From NCBI GenBank assembly GCA_024642645.1, contig JAHEAS010000269.1, forward strand, positions 1 through 5,614: DNA of 5,614 nucleotides. The letters are read 5' to 3'. Below, piece by piece: positions 1-5,614 of this stretch. Position 1 is the stretch's first letter. The number at the start of each line of letters is the position of its first letter. The DNA comes from Saprospirales bacterium (lineage in GTDB: Bacteria > Bacteroidota > Bacteroidia > Chitinophagales > Saprospiraceae). Position numbers and translations under genes: made by a program. The notes under the pieces were generated by a model. The model was not told where the DNA came from, searched no databases, and saw nothing but the letters and a program-made list of their open reading frames with translations.

Positions 1-390
1 ACCCATACCTACCGTGAGGGCACTAGTAACAAGGTGGCCATACATGTCCCGGCGATCTAATTCCCCCTTGCGGCGGGTAATGGCGTAGAGTATTTTTGTA
101 ATGCCTTTTATCAGCCTCCCACCCAAAAACCGCTGCTCGTACATTACACTCAGCACAATTCCAATGATGGGTGTGAGGAAAAGCCAGATGTAATTGGATT
201 GGTGCGAGCCAAGCCCGTTCTGCACCTGTTCCTCCACCCAGTGTACCATTACTTTCATCACAACCGCCGCCAAACCCGCCACAATCCCAATTAGGATACA
301 AGCGAGAATGATATAGTTTCGCCGGCTTAGCTTTTTGAGCAGATAAGCGTTGATGTCCCTAAAATACGCCTGTAGTTTTTTTGAATTCAT
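1..390 (-). CDS. ClC-family chloride channel/antiporter, N-terminal part (cut by window edge)
   Basis: This is the first 130 codons of an integral inner-membrane protein that continues beyond position 1. ClC proteins move chloride, often in exchange for protons. After a basic N-terminus, a hydrophobic helix spans about residues 27-50 (YIILACILIGIVAGLAAV region, matching ClC helix B) and a second spans 67-83. The end, HLVTSALTVGMG (119-130), is the run-up to the glycine-rich GxxGxEAP segment that carries the gating glutamate in Bacteroidota ClC proteins; that segment itself lies outside the window. The canonical GSGIP chloride-binding motif is not seen; the aligned stretch reads GGRLIKGITKIL (90-101). 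The ATG start at 390 overlaps the stop of the upstream dehydrogenase (ATGA), which suggests translational coupling. The family call rests on recalled similarity; without the central and C-terminal domains, channel versus antiporter and the presence of a CBS domain cannot be judged. Confidence 0.8.
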   Translation of the reverse strand, partial: MNSKKLQAYFRDINAYLLKKLSRRNYIILACILIGIVAGLAAVVMKVMVHWVEEQVQNGLGSHQSNYIWLFLTPIIGIVLSVMYEQRFLGGRLIKGITKILYAITRRKGELDRRDMYGHLVTSALTVGMG

Positions 391-1169
391 GTCAATGCTC
401 TATCCAAATGCACATATCCTCCATCTATCACCCACCACTGTCCAGTGATGTGGGAAGCTTGAGCGGAGAGCAAATATATGGTGGCGGAAGCAATTTCATT
501 GGAAGTTGTCATTCGGTGGTCCAAAGGGATTTTTGAAACAATGGCCTGAAGTTTCTCCTCCGGGTTTTCAAAAGTCATTATCCATTTTTCATACAAAGGC
601 GTCATTACTTCCGCTGGCAAAATGGCATTCACCCGAATGCCGAACGGCAGTAATTCGGCTGCCCATTCTCTTGTGAGTGCCAATTGGGCACCCTTACTGG
701 CGGCGTATCCACTGGTGCCGCCCTGACCCGTCTTCGCTACTTTTGAGCTGATGTTGACGATACTGCCTTTCGTTGCTTTCAGCCAGGGTAGTGCAAAATG
801 TGCAAGATTGTAATAATGGCTCAGGTTTTCATGGAGGGACTTCGCAAATGCAAAAGGGTTTCCTGAGGCCAGCCCTACCCCATCGTTCCGACCCGCATTG
901 TTGACCAAGGCATCTATTCGCCCGTATTTTTCAACCGTTTCTTCAATGATTTTTTTACAAAAATCAACCTCACTCAACTCGCCTGAAATACAAAATGCGG
1001 TTTGCCCTTTTTCTTCTAGTTCCGAAACCAATTCAACATTTCGTTTCGAATTCCGGGAAGCAATGACTGGAATCGCCCCCTCCACCGCCAACTGCCGGGT
1101 AATAGCCTCGCCAATACCACTGGAACCACCAGTGACGATAACCACCTTGTCTTTTAAGTATAAATCCAC
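387..1169 (-). CDS. SDR-family oxidoreductase, probable L-fucose/6-deoxyhexose dehydrogenase type
   Basis: This is a complete 260-residue classical short-chain dehydrogenase, cytosolic, of normal length for the family. The Rossmann motif TGGSSGIG is at 13-20, NNAG at 90-93, and the catalytic tetrad is Asn115, Ser142, Tyr155 and Lys159 (YAASK, Ser 13 residues before Tyr as usual). Arg39 just after the second beta strand hints at NADP(H) rather than NAD(H), but this is weak. The segments ETGQGG-like TGQGGTSGYAASKGA (147-161), TPLYEKWI and the ending DGGYVHLDRALT resemble Bacteroidota SDRs annotated as L-fucose dehydrogenase; that substrate is inferred from recalled resemblance. No fucose mutarotase, lactonase or permease gene lies in the window to support it. 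The start is GTG (1167-1169): the frame upstream has no other usable start before a stop within the spacer. The stop overlaps the ClC start by ATGA. It lies 74 bp after thyA on the same strand. Confidence 0.9.
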   Translation of the reverse strand: MDLYLKDKVVIVTGGSSGIGEAITRQLAVEGAIPVIASRNSKRNVELVSELEEKGQTAFCISGELSEVDFCKKIIEETVEKYGRIDALVNNAGRNDGVGLASGNPFAFAKSLHENLSHYYNLAHFALPWLKATKGSIVNISSKVAKTGQGGTSGYAASKGAQLALTREWAAELLPFGIRVNAILPAEVMTPLYEKWIMTFENPEEKLQAIVSKIPLDHRMTTSNEIASATIYLLSAQASHITGQWWVIDGGYVHLDRALT

Positions 1170-1186
1170 GTGAATAATTGAAAATG

Positions 1187-1241
1187 GAGAATTGAAAATG
1201 TAAGATTGAGTGTAATTATCAATCTTTCATTTTTAATTCTC
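1187..1241. repeat. Inverted repeat in thyA-SDR spacer, member of a repeat family
   Basis: The arms 1187-1209 and 1219-1241 pair at 21 of 23 positions around a 9-nt loop; with a bulge, the outer TAATTG (1175-1180) and CAATTA (1241-1246) can pair too. It begins 3 bp after the thyA stop, so as RNA it would form a long AU-rich hairpin at the end of the thyA message or before the dehydrogenase. It lacks a GC-rich stem and a T-tract, so it is not a classical intrinsic terminator. Positions 1177-1199 match 5469-5491 at 21 of 23 bases, so this is one copy of an element found twice in the window. Confidence 0.75.
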
Positions 1242-1243
1242 AA

Positions 1244-2038
1244 TTATATTGCTACTTCCGCCTTTATATGCGGGTGTGGGTCGTAATCGTGCAAACTGAA
1301 ATCTTCGAATTTGAATGAGAAAATATCTTTGACATCGGGATTGATTTCAAGTCGGGGCAACGGCCTTGGTGCTCGGGTCAGTTGGAGCTTGGCTTGTTCA
1401 ACATGGTTAAGATATAAATGGACATCGCCAAAAGTGTGTACGAATTCACCCGGTTGAAGGCCACAAACCTGCGCCATCATTTGCGTGAGCAGCGCATAAG
1501 ATGCAACGTTGAATGGTACCCCAAGAAACACATCGGCGGAGCGTTGGTAAAGCTGGCAGGAAAGCCGCCCATCGGCCACATAAAACTGGAACAGAGCATG
1601 GCAGGGACTTAGCCGCATGTCGGGAATATCGGCTACATTCCATGCATTCACGATGATGCGGCGGCTGTCTGGGTTGGTCTTGATTTGATGAACAGCCTGC
1701 GCTACCTGGTTGATGGTATTGCCGTCCTTACCGGACCAAGAAACCCATTGCTTTCCGTAAATGGGTCCTAGGTCACCGTTTTCATCGGCCCATTCATTCC
1801 AAATTCTCACACCGTTGTCTTGAAGATATTTTACATTTGTATCTCCCTGTAAAAACCAAAGCAGTTCGTAGATAATTGACTTTGTATGCAGTTTTTTTGT
1901 GGTCAATAGCGGAAAGCCTTCTCTAAGGTCAAAACGCATTTGATAACCAAAAACGCTGATGGTTCCTGTTCCGGTTCGGTCACTTTTTTCTGTGCCGTTT
2001 TGGACAATATGTTCTAGCAAATCAAGGTACTGGCGCAT
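1244..2038 (-). CDS. thyA: Thymidylate synthase
   Basis: ThyA methylates dUMP to dTMP using 5,10-methylenetetrahydrofolate, the only de novo route to thymidylate, in the cytosol as a homodimer. The protein is 264 residues, the same as E. coli ThyA, and numbers identically: nucleophile Cys146 in SPCHALFQF, phosphate-binding Arg21, Arg126, Arg127 and Arg166, plus Glu58, Trp80, Asp169, Asn177, His207 and Tyr209, and the C-terminal Ile264 (EVAI). Nothing essential is missing. The ATG at 2036-2038 (MRQYLDLLEHIV) is chosen because it gives the family N-terminus; the frame stays open 30 codons further to a TTG at 2128, but that extension has no family counterpart and contains the promoter. The usual partner folA (dihydrofolate reductase) does not follow; the next gene is an SDR. 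Confidence 0.98.
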   Translation of the reverse strand: MRQYLDLLEHIVQNGTEKSDRTGTGTISVFGYQMRFDLREGFPLLTTKKLHTKSIIYELLWFLQGDTNVKYLQDNGVRIWNEWADENGDLGPIYGKQWVSWSGKDGNTINQVAQAVHQIKTNPDSRRIIVNAWNVADIPDMRLSPCHALFQFYVADGRLSCQLYQRSADVFLGVPFNVASYALLTQMMAQVCGLQPGEFVHTFGDVHLYLNHVEQAKLQLTRAPRPLPRLEINPDVKDIFSFKFEDFSLHDYDPHPHIKAEVAI

Positions 2039-2058
2039 CTTTTGTAAAATATTTTGCT

Positions 2059-2091
2059 CAAAAATAGAAAACCTTCGAAATAGAAACTCAA
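2059..2091 (-). promoter_or_regulatory. Probable Bacteroidota-type promoter for thyA
   Basis: Read on the minus strand, TTG (2089-2091), 22 bp, then TATTTTTG (2059-2066) fits the Bacteroidota sigma-A consensus TTG-N(17-23)-TAnnTTTG exactly. Transcription would begin about 5-8 bp downstream, leaving a short leader of roughly 15 nt before the ATG at 2038. No Shine-Dalgarno sequence is seen, which is normal for this phylum. The site also argues against the longer thyA start. Such a short pattern can occur by chance in AT-rich DNA. Confidence 0.55.
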
Positions 2092-2135
2092 CATTCCTGT
2101 TTTCTAATCGTTTTAGAGCCTGCAACAATGTTATT

Positions 2136-2795
2136 ATGAAAAATCATCTTTTCCATTCTTTTCTACTCGTGTTCACTTTTTTATTGGTGGCCACAAACTC
2201 AAACGCACAAGAGTGGAAACTCAAACGTGACAAAGGAGGCATCAAAGTTTATGTGAGTGACCAACCTGGCACGGACATCAAAGCTTTGAAATTCACAACC
2301 ACCATTGAGGCTTCCATGCAGACGATAGCTGCTTTGATGACTCATGTGGAAGGTTTTGATGAATGGGTTTATGCTTCCCTAGAATCACGAACCATTAAGC
2401 GGGTATCGGATACGGAGGTTTACTATTACGCATTGGTTGACTTCCCATGGCCTTTCGACAATAGAGACCTGGTGCTGCACTCCACGGTCTGGCAAGACAA
2501 AAAAACACTAGCTTTTTACTCTAAGACCATTTCTTGTCCGGAGATGGAAAAAGAAAAAGATGGTATTGTTCGAATCAAGAAAACGACCATCGACTGGAAA
2601 TTCACACCCATCGAGAATGGAAAGGTTAATGTGGACTACATTCTCAGTTCTGACCCCGCTGGCAATATTCCTGCCTGGATGATAAATCTCGCCGCCGACC
2701 AAGGCCCATTGCAGTCTATGATTAAGTTCAAAGAAATGCTGGAAAATGAAAAATACAAGAATAAGAAATTGGCTTTTGTGACGAATGCAAAATGA
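2136..2795 (+). CDS. Exported START-domain protein
   Basis: This is a 219-residue protein with a signal peptide: basic MKNH, hydrophobic core at about 5-19, and a likely signal peptidase I cut after Ala24 (NSNA|QEW). The mature part is a single START-type (SRPBCC superfamily) helix-grip domain, which in this family encloses a lipid or other hydrophobic ligand. Supporting pieces are the opening WKLKRDKGGIKVYV (27-40), FPWPFDNRDLVLH (103-115) and DPAGNIPAWMIN (173-184), all typical START landmarks in order. The ligand cannot be deduced. It would act in the periplasm or, after further sorting, the outer membrane; no lipoprotein cysteine is present. The ATG at 2136 is chosen because it starts the signal peptide; the frame runs open upstream to 1959, but only through antisense thyA. 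It is divergent from thyA across a 97-bp spacer. The stop overlaps the start of an immunity-protein pseudogene (ATGA). Confidence 0.88.
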   Translation: MKNHLFHSFLLVFTFLLVATNSNAQEWKLKRDKGGIKVYVSDQPGTDIKALKFTTTIEASMQTIAALMTHVEGFDEWVYASLESRTIKRVSDTEVYYYALVDFPWPFDNRDLVLHSTVWQDKKTLAFYSKTISCPEMEKEKDGIVRIKKTTIDWKFTPIENGKVNVDYILSSDPAGNIPAWMINLAADQGPLQSMIKFKEMLENEKYKNKKLAFVTNAK

Positions 2796-3081
2796 CAAAT
2801 TTAGAACCTGCCGAATCTGTTTTAGCTGGTAATTTTATTCTTGAAGATTCAATCATCATTGCTGATGCAACTACCTTCCTTATTAGGTGGGTGATTAATA
2901 TTCATTAATCAAACTGGATTTAGACGAAAGTGGTTAGGAAACGCTACACTAAGACCCCAATTATAAGCGCCTTTGGGAACTCATTTATCCAAATACGGAG
3001 GTGCTTGGAGGTGGTACACCAAGGCTAACGACCACCACCCTAGAAAAAGCAAAATCAAAGTACAAAAACTTCACGATTTGA
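2792..3081 (+). pseudogene. Decayed Imm27-family immunity protein gene
   Basis: The intact start ATG (2792-2794, overlapping the START gene stop) opens a 38-codon frame, MTNLEPAESVLAGNFILED onward, ending at TAA 2906-2908. Restoring one missing T at about 2905-2906 joins it to the next frame, which reads LIKLDLDESG, a TAG (2935-2937), ETLH, a TAA (2950-2952), then DPNYKRLWELIYPNTEV, LGGGTPRLTTTTLEKAKSKY and a natural stop at 3079-3081: 96 residues in all, counting the two stop positions. This matches from memory the Imm27 family of toxin-immunity proteins, which are about 90-100 residues long: GNW near the start, ADETC..RIEWL, DESGW-TLY-DP, YWELTYPQSE, GGGPPRL. The TAG sits exactly where the conserved Trp (TGG) belongs. 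One frameshift and two nonsense changes make a functional product unlikely. No cognate polymorphic toxin is in the window. Similarity was recognised by eye, so the family name is less certain than the broken-gene call. Confidence 0.78.
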
Positions 3082-3190
3082 TTTTCTCGCCTTTTGGCAT
3101 TTGGCAATCTCCAAAAATTTTCCCCAAAACCAACTTCCCCTCCTAAGAATTCCCAATCTTTGCCACCACTTTGAGACTAACAAAACAAAC

Positions 3191-3682
3191 ATGGTACAGG
3201 TATTCATAACGGGGGGGACATTCGACAAGGAGTACAACTACATTTCTGGGCAACTGTATTTCCGCAGCACCCATGTGCCAACTATGCTGGAGCGGGGTCG
3301 CTGCACCGTGGATTTCGACGTGAAGACCTTGATGATGACGGATAGTTTGGAAATGACTGATACTGACCGGGAAATCATTGGGCATAATTGCAAGCGAAGC
3401 CAGTTCGACAAAATCCTCATCACGCACGGTACAGACACGATGGTAAAAACGGCAGAGTTCCTTGCGAACTACGGTCTATCAGACAAAACCGTTGTGCTTA
3501 CAGGCGCTATGGTACCTTATGCATTTGGCACTTCTTCTGACGGCTTTTTCAACTTGGGCAGTGCACTCGCATTTTTGCAGACCTTGCCGCCAGGGGTTTA
3601 TGTCGTGATGAACGGGCGGTACTTCCATTGGAACAAGGTCAGGAAAAACACAAAAACAGGTTATTTTGAGGAAACAACCTGA
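3191..3682 (+). CDS. Single-domain asparaginase-like protein (N-terminal domain only)
   Basis: This is a 163-residue protein corresponding to the N-terminal catalytic domain of the asparaginase/glutaminase family, which hydrolyses Asn (or Gln) to Asp (or Glu) and ammonia. TGGTF at 7-11 supplies the nucleophile Thr10; Tyr15 or Tyr17 lies in the lid region; HGTDTM (79-84) supplies Thr81 and Asp82; LTGAM is at 103-107; SSDGFFNLGSALA (115-127) and VMNG (139-142) follow; Lys152 in VRKN aligns with the catalytic Lys162 of E. coli AnsB. All catalytic residues are therefore present, but the C-terminal domain of the roughly 330-residue enzymes is absent. Short stand-alone homologues of this size are known in bacteria, so this is not read as a truncation. 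No signal peptide is seen, so it is probably cytosolic. ATG 3191 is preferred over an in-frame TTG at 3101, which would add 30 low-quality residues before the first beta strand. Substrate unproven. Confidence 0.87.
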   Translation: MVQVFITGGTFDKEYNYISGQLYFRSTHVPTMLERGRCTVDFDVKTLMMTDSLEMTDTDREIIGHNCKRSQFDKILITHGTDTMVKTAEFLANYGLSDKTVVLTGAMVPYAFGTSSDGFFNLGSALAFLQTLPPGVYVVMNGRYFHWNKVRKNTKTGYFEETT

Positions 3683-3788
3683 GCAACTGACCTTTGGGAG
3701 AGCAAGATTATTTATTATTGCAGATTGAAACAAAATGGCGGTGAGCAAACTTTAAATGCTAACAGCCTTTGAGCCATAAATTATTGAT

Positions 3789-3808
3789 TTTCAAATAATT
3801 ATTTGAAA
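3789..3808. promoter_or_regulatory. Perfect 20-nt palindrome upstream of the CotH-family gene
   Basis: TTTCAAATAATTATTTGAAA is identical to its reverse complement and lies 28 bp before the CotH-gene ATG. With one bulged base the pairing extends to GATTT/AAATC (3786-3790 and 3806-3810). The 154-bp spacer in which it lies holds no other gene and no clear TAnnTTTG promoter. It could be an operator for a dimeric regulator, or a hairpin between the asparaginase-like gene and the CotH gene. AT-richness makes chance symmetry possible. Confidence 0.4.
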
Positions 3809-3836
3809 TCAAAATTGACAATTGTTATTTTCAAAC

Positions 3837-5462
3837 ATGAAGCATCTTACTATTTCCCTTTTCTTACTGTTATTTGGCGGCCTTCAAATCGCCCTGTCGC
3901 AAAAAGCTGCGGCGCCTGTTGAGCTTTTTGACACTGACAAGGTCCAAAGCATTAACATTACCTTCAAACAAGCCAACTGGAGCTACTACCTAGACTCACT
4001 CCGGTTCAATGGAGATGGGCTTTTAGCTGCCTTAGTCGAAGTGAACGGGCAGAAATTTGAAAACGCTGGCGTTCGATACAGAGGATTTAAATCATTTGCT
4101 CCTGGCACACCCCGCAATCCACTCCATGTCGTGTTAGACATGAAGGACAAAACGCAGACCTACCAAGGCTACCACGTCTTAAAACTGTCAAACACCTTGC
4201 GTGACCCAAGCATGTTGCGGGAAGTATTGGGCTATGAGATTGCCCGGACTTACATGCCCGCTCCAAAAGCCAATTTTGCCAAGGTGACCATTAATGGAAA
4301 AATGTATGGTTTGCTTGCAAACATTGAGTCGGTTAACGAGGAGCAGTTTCTGAACCGCTATTTCGAAAGCACTGGCAATGCATTTTTTAAGGTGAACCAA
4401 GATGCAGACAAGGCGCCGACAGGTTGTAAGAACAACCTCTACGGTTCGCTTGAATATGACGCTGCGGTAACTTGTTATGAGAATAATTTTGACAAAATCT
4501 CGGAACACGGCACCAAGGAACTCATGGAATTGGCTCGAATTCTCAACCAAGAGACGGGTAAAATAGAGACCATCCTGAACGTAGATAGAACGCTTTGGAT
4601 GCTTGCTTTCAACAATGCCATCGTTAACTTGAGCAGCTACACGGGCCAACACAGTGTCAACTACTATTTGTACCAAGATAACAATGGGCGCTTTACGCCA
4701 ATTGTTTGGGACCTTAACTTGGCATTTGGCAGCTTTAAAAACATCGGTAGTGGCTCAGACCTCAAATTGAAAGCTTTACAGGAACTTGACCCGCTTCTGC
4801 AATTTGACAATCCAACCAAACCTTTAATCAGCCAACTGTTGGGGGATGCCAACTACAATAAGATTTATCGCTCGCACATGCGTACCATAGTTCAAGATTG
4901 GTTCATTAGCGGCAAGTTCGAGACTCGGGCCAAAGAACTTCAAAAATTGATTCGAAACGATGTGAATGCTGACCCGAACAAGTACTACACTATTGAGGAA
5001 TTCGATGTAAGCCTTGATAAGACCATTGGGCGGAAAAGCAAAATTCCTGGCCTGTTGGAATTAATGACACGCCGCACTTCCTACTTGAAGTCGCACCCAG
5101 ACTTGGCTATTTTCCCGCCAGATATTTTGAATGTTGAGGTAGAAAAACGCAAGTCGTTGTCAAATCAAAAAATGATGCATTTCCATATTACTGCCAAGGT
5201 GGACAAATACCCTCGCAGGGTGGAGCTGTTTTATCGCTTGGATGGAAAAGGTAGTTTCAGCCAGGTTACCATGCTCGATGATGGTAAAAATGATGATGGA
5301 ACCGCCAACAACAATGTTTTTGGAGTGACCATCGTACCGCAGAATGGTGAGGAGTCCATTGAGTACTATATCCAAGCTGAAAACCCAGGATTAGTAAGTT
5401 ACAGTCCAGCGAATTATATGTGGGAGAAGCATAAATCCACGCTGGAAGCGTTAAACAAGTAA
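3837..5462 (+). CDS. Secreted CotH-kinase-family protein
   Basis: This is a complete 541-residue exported protein. The signal peptide covers 1-21 (MKHLTISLFLLLFGG core, likely cut at ALS|Q). A CotH-type region follows at about 36-430: INITFKQANWSYYLDSL (39-55), VRYRGF (79-84), KLSN (116-119), DPSMLREVLGYEIAR (123-137), KVTINGKMYGLLANIE (149-164), FFKVN (183-187), and NYYLYQDNNGRFTPIVWDLNLAFGSF ending at 300, with Asp292/Asn294 as probable metal ligands. CotH proteins have an atypical kinase fold; in Bacillus, CotH phosphorylates spore-coat proteins, but the role of the exported Bacteroidota members is not established. Residues about 440-535 look like a beta-sandwich with MLDDGKNDDGTANNNVFG, a pattern common after CotH domains. 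Cys197 and Cys213 flank an insertion and could form a disulfide. Ser266 stands where related proteins have Asp (NLDSYSG), so activity is uncertain. ATG 3837 begins the signal peptide; an upstream TTG at 3822 is not needed. Confidence 0.9.
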   Translation: MKHLTISLFLLLFGGLQIALSQKAAAPVELFDTDKVQSINITFKQANWSYYLDSLRFNGDGLLAALVEVNGQKFENAGVRYRGFKSFAPGTPRNPLHVVLDMKDKTQTYQGYHVLKLSNTLRDPSMLREVLGYEIARTYMPAPKANFAKVTINGKMYGLLANIESVNEEQFLNRYFESTGNAFFKVNQDADKAPTGCKNNLYGSLEYDAAVTCYENNFDKISEHGTKELMELARILNQETGKIETILNVDRTLWMLAFNNAIVNLSSYTGQHSVNYYLYQDNNGRFTPIVWDLNLAFGSFKNIGSGSDLKLKALQELDPLLQFDNPTKPLISQLLGDANYNKIYRSHMRTIVQDWFISGKFETRAKELQKLIRNDVNADPNKYYTIEEFDVSLDKTIGRKSKIPGLLELMTRRTSYLKSHPDLAIFPPDILNVEVEKRKSLSNQKMMHFHITAKVDKYPRRVELFYRLDGKGSFSQVTMLDDGKNDDGTANNNVFGVTIVPQNGEESIEYYIQAENPGLVSYSPANYMWEKHKSTLEALNK

Positions 5463-5468
5463 TAGAAG

Positions 5469-5533
5469 ATTGAAAATGGAGCATTGACAATTGACGAACC
5501 GCCATTTTCAATTTTCAATTCCCCATTTTCAAT
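5469..5533. repeat. Inverted repeat after the CotH-family gene, second copy of the repeat family
   Basis: The arms 5469-5494 and 5508-5533 pair at 23 of 26 positions around a 13-nt loop (5495-5507). It starts 6 bp after the CotH-gene stop and ends 12 bp before the next start, filling an 83-bp spacer. The unit is built from ATTGA steps: ATTGAAAATGGAG followed by ATTGA. Its left arm matches 1177-1199 at 21 of 23 bases. It may form a hairpin in the message between the two plus-strand genes; there is no T-tract typical of an intrinsic terminator. Confidence 0.75.
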
Positions 5534-5545
5534 TTCACTTTTTCT

Positions 5546-5614
5546 ATGATTAGATTACTGCTTTCCTTTTTGACCATCCTCTGTTTTGGGACAGTTTATT
5601 CACAAGGACTTTAC
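5546..5614 (+). CDS. Start of an exported protein (cut by window edge)
   Basis: Only 23 codons are present: ATG at 5546, a positively charged start (MIR), a hydrophobic core LLLSFLTILCFGTV, and a probable signal peptidase cut at VYS|QGLY. This is the same signal-peptide style as the preceding CotH-family protein (ALS|Q), and the gene is codirectional 83 bp downstream, so it may belong with it. CotH-family genes sometimes occur in series, and a second one is possible, but nothing in the visible residues shows this. Function unknown. Confidence 0.65.
   Translation, partial: MIRLLLSFLTILCFGTVYSQGLY

Noticed and set aside
23..301. Glycine-rich open frame on the minus strand
   Set aside because: It is a shadow in another frame of the ClC gene, whose own frame runs unbroken from 390 to the window edge and encodes membrane helices.
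2039..2128. Thirty extra in-frame codons upstream of thyA, from a TTG
   Set aside because: The ATG at 2038 gives exactly the 264-residue family length with E. coli numbering, and the extension contains a well-formed promoter.
1959..2135. Longer version of the START-domain gene beginning inside thyA on the opposite strand
   Set aside because: The added residues are antisense to conserved thyA codons and would bury the clear signal peptide that begins at 2136.
2900..2960. Programmed frameshift or stop-codon readthrough rescuing the Imm27-like gene
   Set aside because: There is no slippery heptamer or strong downstream structure at the shift point, and two further different stops (TAG, TAA) follow; ordinary decay is simpler.
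3101..3190. Longer asparaginase-like protein from a TTG start
   Set aside because: The added residues have no family counterpart; the first beta strand (VQVFITGGTF) starts directly after the ATG at 3191.
3082..3190. Possible promoter or small gene between the pseudogene and the asparaginase-like gene
   Set aside because: Only near-matches to TAnnTTTG (such as AATCTTTG at about 3159) without a properly spaced TTG, and no credible short coding frame.
4188..4676. 162-codon open frame antisense to the CotH-family gene
   Set aside because: It lies wholly inside a gene with strong family motifs, has no recognisable domain, and is explained by codon use on the coding strand.
5469..5533. CRISPR-like or tandem repeat array because of recurring ATTGA units
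   Set aside because: Units are short and imperfect, with no regular spacers; the structure is a single inverted repeat.

Overview
The window looks like a chromosomal stretch from a member of the Bacteroidota. The grounds are a secreted CotH-family protein, a single-domain asparaginase-like protein, signal peptides ending in A/S-Q, near absence of Shine-Dalgarno sequences, AT-rich spacers, and a TTG-N22-TATTTTTG promoter of the Bacteroidota type ahead of thyA. A Saprospiraceae- or Cytophagales-like source is a guess from protein style only.

Left part (1-2038, minus strand). Three genes run leftward: thyA (thymidylate synthase, all catalytic residues present), a short-chain dehydrogenase most like L-fucose/6-deoxyhexose dehydrogenases, and the first 130 codons of a ClC-type chloride channel or transporter cut by the window edge. 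The dehydrogenase stop and the ClC start share an ATGA, so these two are probably co-translated. A 23-nt-arm inverted repeat fills the thyA-dehydrogenase spacer.

Middle part (2039-3682, plus strand). A 97-bp divergent spacer separates thyA from an exported START-domain protein. Overlapping the START stop by ATGA is a decayed gene that I read as an Imm27-family immunity protein: a start, one missing base and two in-frame stops, with the rest of the protein still readable. A single-domain asparaginase-like enzyme follows.

Right part (3683-5614, plus strand). A 154-bp spacer with a perfect 20-nt palindrome leads into a full-length secreted CotH-kinase-family protein with a C-terminal beta-sandwich-like region. 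It is followed by a second inverted repeat sharing sequence with the one at 1187-1241, and by the first 23 codons of another exported protein.

The genes do not form one pathway: they are housekeeping (thyA), sugar/redox, ion transport and cell-envelope functions side by side. The items most worth following up are the Imm27 pseudogene, the dispersed inverted-repeat family, and the CotH protein with Ser where an Asp is expected. I did not find a convincing new defence or mobile system.
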